From NCBI RefSeq assembly GCF_021290385.1, contig NZ_CP089928.1:248001-312000 (forward strand): DNA of 64,000 nt, given 5' to 3'. The stretch's first letter is position 1, and the number at the start of each line of letters is the position of its first letter. A program made the position numbers and the translations under genes. This document shows positions 61,327-64,000 of the stretch, in pieces. This stretch comes from Microbulbifer sp. YPW16. Lineage in GTDB: Bacteria; Pseudomonadota; Gammaproteobacteria; Pseudomonadales; Cellvibrionaceae. The notes under the pieces were generated by a model. The model did not search any database and was not told the DNA's origin. It saw only the letters and a list, made by a program, of their open reading frames with translations.

Positions 61327-61545
61327 TCAGCGGGCGCGGTAAGTGATGCGGCCCTTGCTCAGGTCATAGGGAGTCAGCTCTACCTTGACCTTGTCGCCAG
61401 TGAGGATGCGGATGTAGTTCTTGCGCATTTTTCCGGAGATGTGCGCGATCACCACGTGTCCGTTTTCGAGCTTTACGCGGAAAGTGGTGTTCGGCAGGGT
61501 GTCGATCACCTCGCCTTCCATCTCAATGTAATCGTCTTTCGCCAT
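61327..61545 (-). CDS. infA: Translation initiation factor IF-1
   Basis: A 72-residue S1-like OB-fold protein that occupies the ribosomal A site during initiation. The sequence is nearly invariant: [39 protein letters not shown], and ends ITYRAR. It sits between clpA and the aminoacyl-transferase genes on the minus strand, as in E. coli, and probably has its own promoter upstream near 61625-61660 (weak TTGCCC/CAAAAT). Confidence 0.97.
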   Translation of the reverse strand: MAKDDYIEMEGEVIDTLPNTTFRVKLENGHVVIAHISGKMRKNYIRILTGDKVKVELTPYDLSKGRITYRAR

Positions 61546-61673
61546 GCGGCAGTAACCTTCAAAATAACTTTATCTGACCTTTTACCCCGGCGGCACACAG
61601 GCCGGGCCGCGGTGCGACGGGCGCGTATTTTGCACGAAAAAAGACGGCAGGGCAAAACCCCGTGCCGGGACCG

Positions 61674-62393
61674 CTAGCCCGACTTCAGGCGCCAGCGGTT
61701 ATCCCGCAGCAATTCCACCGGTTCAAAGCGGGTTTTATAGGCCATTTTCTGGCATTCCTCGATCCAGTAGCCCAGGTACAGGCTCGGCAGGCCCAGGCGT
61801 CGGGCCCATTCGACCTGGTAGAGGATGCAGTAACTGCCGAGGCTGCGCCGGGTCTCGTCCGGCTCGAAAAAAGTATAGATCGCTGACAGCCCCGCGGTGA
61901 GGAGGTCGGTCACCGCAGTGGCCACCAGGCGTCCGCGGGCGCGGAACTCGATATAGCGGGTGCTGCCCCAGGCGGGGGACAGGAAGTCGCGGTACTGGTC
62001 CCGGCTGGGAGGGTACATTTCCCCATCCCGGTGGCGCTGCTCAATGTAGCGTGCGTACAGCTGGTAGTGCTCGTCGGTATCGATGGTGTCGACATGGAAG
62101 ACATCCAGGTCGCGATTGCGCTTCCAGCAGCGCCGCTGGCTGCGGTCGGGCACGAACAGGCCTACGGGTACCCGGGCGGGGACACAGGCCTTGCAGCTGG
62201 CGCACTGCGGCCGGTACAGGTACTCGCCACTGCGCCGGAAGCCCAGCTCTGAGAGCTGGCTGTACAGTCGCTGGTTGACCGGCGTCTGGGGGTCGATAAA
62301 TACCGTGGTTGCTTCCCGCCCCGGCAGGTAGCCGCAGGGGTGGGGCAGGGTGGCCAGTAACCGTACCGAATCCAGCTGGGAGTACGTGCTCAT
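61674..62393 (-). CDS. bpt: Leucyl/arginyl-tRNA-protein transferase (Bpt/Ate)
   Basis: Adds Leu (Bpt type) or Arg from tRNA to N-terminal Asp or Glu, making a primary N-degron. The 239-residue protein has the N-terminal cysteine cluster YRPQCASCKACVPARV, then RSQRRCWKRN and the GNAT-like domain with YFLVAT-type elements (LVATAVTDLL, YLGYWIEECQKMAYK). Bacterial enzymes of this size are Bpt, using leucine. It overlaps aat upstream by four bases. Its products are handled by ClpS/ClpA encoded next door. Confidence 0.93.
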   Translation of the reverse strand: MSTYSQLDSVRLLATLPHPCGYLPGREATTVFIDPQTPVNQRLYSQLSELGFRRSGEYLYRPQCASCKACVPARVPVGLFVPDRSQRRCWKRNRDLDVFHVDTIDTDEHYQLYARYIEQRHRDGEMYPPSRDQYRDFLSPAWGSTRYIEFRARGRLVATAVTDLLTAGLSAIYTFFEPDETRRSLGSYCILYQVEWARRLGLPSLYLGYWIEECQKMAYKTRFEPVELLRDNRWRLKSG

Positions 62394-63118
62394 AAGTCCT
62401 GCTCAATATTCCACGACAGTGTCCAGGGGCGCGGGAACCCACTCATTGCTGTTCCCCTGGCCAGAAGCCGTTCGAATGCCGTGCGCTCGATTTCCACTGC
62501 GCCGAGACTGGCCAGGTGCGGATTGCTTACCTGGCAATCAATCAGTGGGCAGTCCCAAGATTGTAACTGGCGGACCAGGTGGGCAAAAGCCACTTTGGAG
62601 GCATCGGTAGCCCGGTGGAACATGGATTCACCGAAGAATACGCGGCCGATGGCAAGCCCGTAAAGCCCGCCGACCAGGCGGTCTCCCTCCCACGTCTCCA
62701 CGGAGTGGGCGTGGCCAAGCCGGTGCATCTCAACATAGGCGTCACGCATTTCGCCGGTTATCCAGGTGCCCTCATCGTCCGCGCGGGGCTCACTGCAGGC
62801 ATCGATCACATCACTGAAACAGCGGTCGAAGGTTACGGAATAGCGGCCCCGGCGCAGGGTCTTACGCAGGCTGCGGCCGATCGAGTACTGGTCGGGTAGC
62901 ACCACGCAGCGCGGGGTCGGGGACCACCACAGGATTGGCTGGCCATCCGAATACCAAGGGAAGATTCCACGCCGGTAGGCGGCCAGCAGCCATTCCGGGC
63001 TCAGTCGCCCCCCGACGGCCAGCAGGCCATTCGGCTCCCGCAGTGCCAGGTGGGTGGGGGGGAACTCCGGCTGCCCATCTCCCAGCAGGCTCAGGCGCTC
63101 TTCACTGTTCGCGGTCAT
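62390..63118 (-). CDS. aat: Leucyl/phenylalanyl-tRNA-protein transferase
   Basis: Transfers Leu or Phe to N-terminal Lys or Arg, creating ClpS-recognised ends. The 242-residue protein shows the family blocks GLLAVGGRLSPEWLLAAYRRGIFPWY near residue 31 (given in parts: GGRLSP, GIFPWY), PRCVV, HSVETWEGDRLVGGLYG, GESMF and the C-terminal DCQVSNPHLASLGA. It leads a coupled aat-bpt pair; a tandem 15-base repeat lies before it at 63167-63196. Confidence 0.95.
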   Translation of the reverse strand: MTANSEERLSLLGDGQPEFPPTHLALREPNGLLAVGGRLSPEWLLAAYRRGIFPWYSDGQPILWWSPTPRCVVLPDQYSIGRSLRKTLRRGRYSVTFDRCFSDVIDACSEPRADDEGTWITGEMRDAYVEMHRLGHAHSVETWEGDRLVGGLYGLAIGRVFFGESMFHRATDASKVAFAHLVRQLQSWDCPLIDCQVSNPHLASLGAVEIERTAFERLLARGTAMSGFPRPWTLSWNIEQDL

Positions 63119-63166
63119 CTCTTTCCGTATGTGCTCCTCGGGACTGGTCGCACAATGCCAGCTGGC

Positions 63167-63196
63167 GGCGTTGTATTACCTGGCGTTGTATTACCT
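63167..63196. repeat. Perfect tandem duplication of 15 bp upstream of aat
   Basis: GGCGTTGTATTACCT occurs twice head to tail (63167-63181 and 63182-63196). On the minus strand each copy contains TAATAC, a -10-like hexamer, so the duplication doubles a possible promoter element of aat-bpt. Confidence 0.9.
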
Positions 63197-63210
63197 AAAG
63201 CGTACAAAAG

Positions 63211-63238
63211 AAAAGGGCGATCACAAAGATCGCCCTTT
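63211..63238 (-). terminator. Rho-independent terminator after trxB
   Basis: On the minus strand AAAGGGCGATC, loop TTTGT, GATCGCCCTTTT, then CTTTT. Confidence 0.88.
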
Positions 63239-63274
63239 AACTGGTTTGCGTTTACCGGCGCCGCCGGGATGCGC

Positions 63275-64000
<726 letters not shown>

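Overview
The window is GC-rich, densely coded chromosomal DNA from a free-living gammaproteobacterium. The gene orders acpP-fabF-pabC-mltG-tmk-holB-pilZ-tatD and purB-hflD-mnmA-rluE/icd-cspD-clpS-clpA-infA-bpt-aat-trxB are typical of Pseudomonas-like and Cellvibrio/Microbulbifer-like lineages. A TonB receptor, a secreted M4 protease with PPC domains, a Na+/alanine symporter and a secreted cyanophycinase-like enzyme suggest a marine heterotroph; the genus is inference. I found no rRNA, tRNA, CRISPR array, insertion sequence or prophage.

Layout. 1-9290: fatty-acid synthesis (fabD end, fabG, acpP, fabF), then pabC-mltG-tmk-holB-pilZ-tatD, an all-alpha dUTPase and mdh. 9478-15018: a DUF2244 membrane protein, bcp, a small AraC-type regulator behind a long structured leader, an orphan yajC, a PLP-dependent D-cysteine desulfhydrase and an AGCS symporter. 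15110-24815 (accessory): M4 protease, divergent puuA/puuB (gamma-glutamylputrescine pathway), a TonB receptor, and a TetR regulator coupled to a 5'-nucleotidase. Three copies of one 18-bp operator-like sequence tie puuA, puuB and the TonB receptor together. 25055-36951: cysB; a tetR-hlyD-ABC-permease efflux operon with a palindrome inside its promoter; a thioredoxin-like protein; pabB; divergent ppsR/ppsA; an L,D-transpeptidase; rraA.

37265-50040 is a C2/fatty-acid carbon block: fadE, a CoA-transferase/hydrolase, two different isocitrate lyases with an acetate-kinase remnant between them, a LysR regulator, a cyanophycinase-like protein and malate synthase G. With icd, mdh and ppsA/ppsR in the same window, most of the glyoxylate-shunt/gluconeogenesis branch point is present. 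50180-56248 is a minus-strand tRNA/ribosome modification and purine cluster. 56402-64000 holds icd, cspD, and the whole bacterial N-degron branch (clpS, clpA, bpt, aat) with infA and the 3' part of trxB.

The observations I consider most worth following are the shared puu/TonB operator, the ackA relic between the two isocitrate lyases, and the CsrA-like motif in the leader of the AraC-type gene.
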